Shown here one piece after another: positions 5,271 to 5,609 of a DNA stretch of 5,609 nucleotides. Source of the DNA: Betaproteobacteria bacterium (GTDB taxonomy: Bacteria; Pseudomonadota; Gammaproteobacteria; Burkholderiales; SG8-39); NCBI GenBank assembly GCA_012274205.1, contig JAAOZY010000462.1:1-5609 (forward strand), in the 5' to 3' direction. How positions within the stretch are numbered: the stretch's first letter is position 1; the number at the start of each line of letters is the position of its first letter. The notes beneath the pieces are model-generated. The model made no database searches, was not told the DNA's origin, and saw only the letters and a list, made by a program, of their open reading frames with translations. A program made the translations under genes and the position numbers.

Positions 5271-5609
5271 ATGCACTGGCCGCCTGAGCGCATGCCGCCG
5301 CTGCGGCGCGAGGCGCACTACGGGCGCGTGATGCGCTGCTTTGCCGAGCGCCCGGCGAATCTGAACGCCCTGTTCGCGCAAACGCTGCAGCGCCACCGCG
5401 ATGCCGAGGCGCTGGTGTGCGCGGATGCGCGCGTGAGCTACGCGGAACTCGAGCGCCACGCGGCGCGCGTGGCCGCGGGCCTCGCGCAGGACGGCGTGCG
5501 CGCGGGCGAGCGCGTCGCCATCCTCTGCGCCAACGAGCCCGAGTTCGTCTATGCGCTGCTCGCCGCGTGGCGCCTCGGCGCGATCGCGGTGCCGATCAAC
5601 GTGCGCGAG
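5271..5609 (+). CDS. AMP-dependent acyl-CoA synthetase/ligase, N-terminal part (runs off the right edge)
   Basis: The first 113 codons of an adenylate-forming enzyme (ANL superfamily) are visible; the frame is open to the window end. These enzymes activate a carboxylic acid with ATP to an acyl-AMP and usually pass it to CoA. The visible part has the N-terminal pattern of the family: a variable start (residues 1-28); NLNALFAQTLQRHRDAEALVC (30-50); the core A1-like motif VSYAEL (55-60); AGERVAILCANEPEFVYALLAAW (78-100); and the A2-like RLGAIAVPINVRE (101-113). The P-loop (TSGTTG-like), the A5-A10 motifs and all substrate-determining residues lie beyond the edge, so the acid cannot be named. ATG 5271 is chosen because the region from residue 1 reads smoothly into the domain, but it has no clear Shine-Dalgarno; in-frame ATGs at 5292 and 5331 are alternatives. 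It is divergent from rmuC across 75 bp. The superfamily call is secure; the start and specificity are not. Confidence 0.88.
   Translation, partial: MHWPPERMPPLRREAHYGRVMRCFAERPANLNALFAQTLQRHRDAEALVCADARVSYAELERHAARVAAGLAQDGVRAGERVAILCANEPEFVYALLAAWRLGAIAVPINVRE

Noticed and set aside
5196..5459. An 88-residue N-terminal extension of RmuC
   Set aside because: The stretch is Arg/Ala/His-rich, would overlap the divergent ligase gene, and would place the membrane anchor inside the protein instead of at its N-terminus.

Overview
The window looks like ordinary chromosomal DNA of a GC-rich proteobacterium. The gene set (RmuC, bacterial acyl-CoA-binding protein, OsmC-like protein, crotonase, acyl-CoA ligase) and the dense G/C-ending codons fit a betaproteobacterium best. 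That placement is inferred from gene content only; there is no rRNA or other taxonomic marker. I see no tRNA, rRNA, CRISPR array, transposase, integrase or phage gene.

Layout. Left third, plus strand: a long gene of unknown function that enters from beyond the left edge and ends at 1692, followed by a 62-residue protein with two membrane segments (1742-1930). It converges on a minus-strand cluster, and a 61-bp gap between the two stop codons holds a strong GC hairpin with a competing alternative fold. The minus-strand cluster, in order of transcription (right to left), is rmuC (5195-3927), an acyl-CoA-binding protein (3905-3648), a crotonase-family protein (3501-2605) and an OsmC-family protein (2504-1992). 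RmuC and the acyl-CoA-binding protein are 21 bp apart and probably co-transcribed. The next two gaps are longer (146 and 100 bp), and each contains a copy of the same short intergenic repeat. At the right edge, divergent from rmuC, a plus-strand AMP-dependent acyl-CoA synthetase/ligase begins at 5271 and runs out of the window.

How the genes may work together. An acyl-CoA ligase, an acyl-CoA-binding protein and a crotonase suggest a small acyl-CoA (fatty or aromatic acid) metabolism neighbourhood around rmuC, whose product is a predicted nuclease-fold protein linked to DNA rearrangement. The crotonase lacks both classical hydratase glutamates and the OsmC-like protein lacks the second cysteine of the peroxidase pair, so neither should be given the textbook activity without testing.

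I did not find a convincing undescribed system. The items most worth a second look are the paired intergenic repeat, the possible leaderless start of rmuC, the atypical crotonase active site and the unknown left-edge protein.
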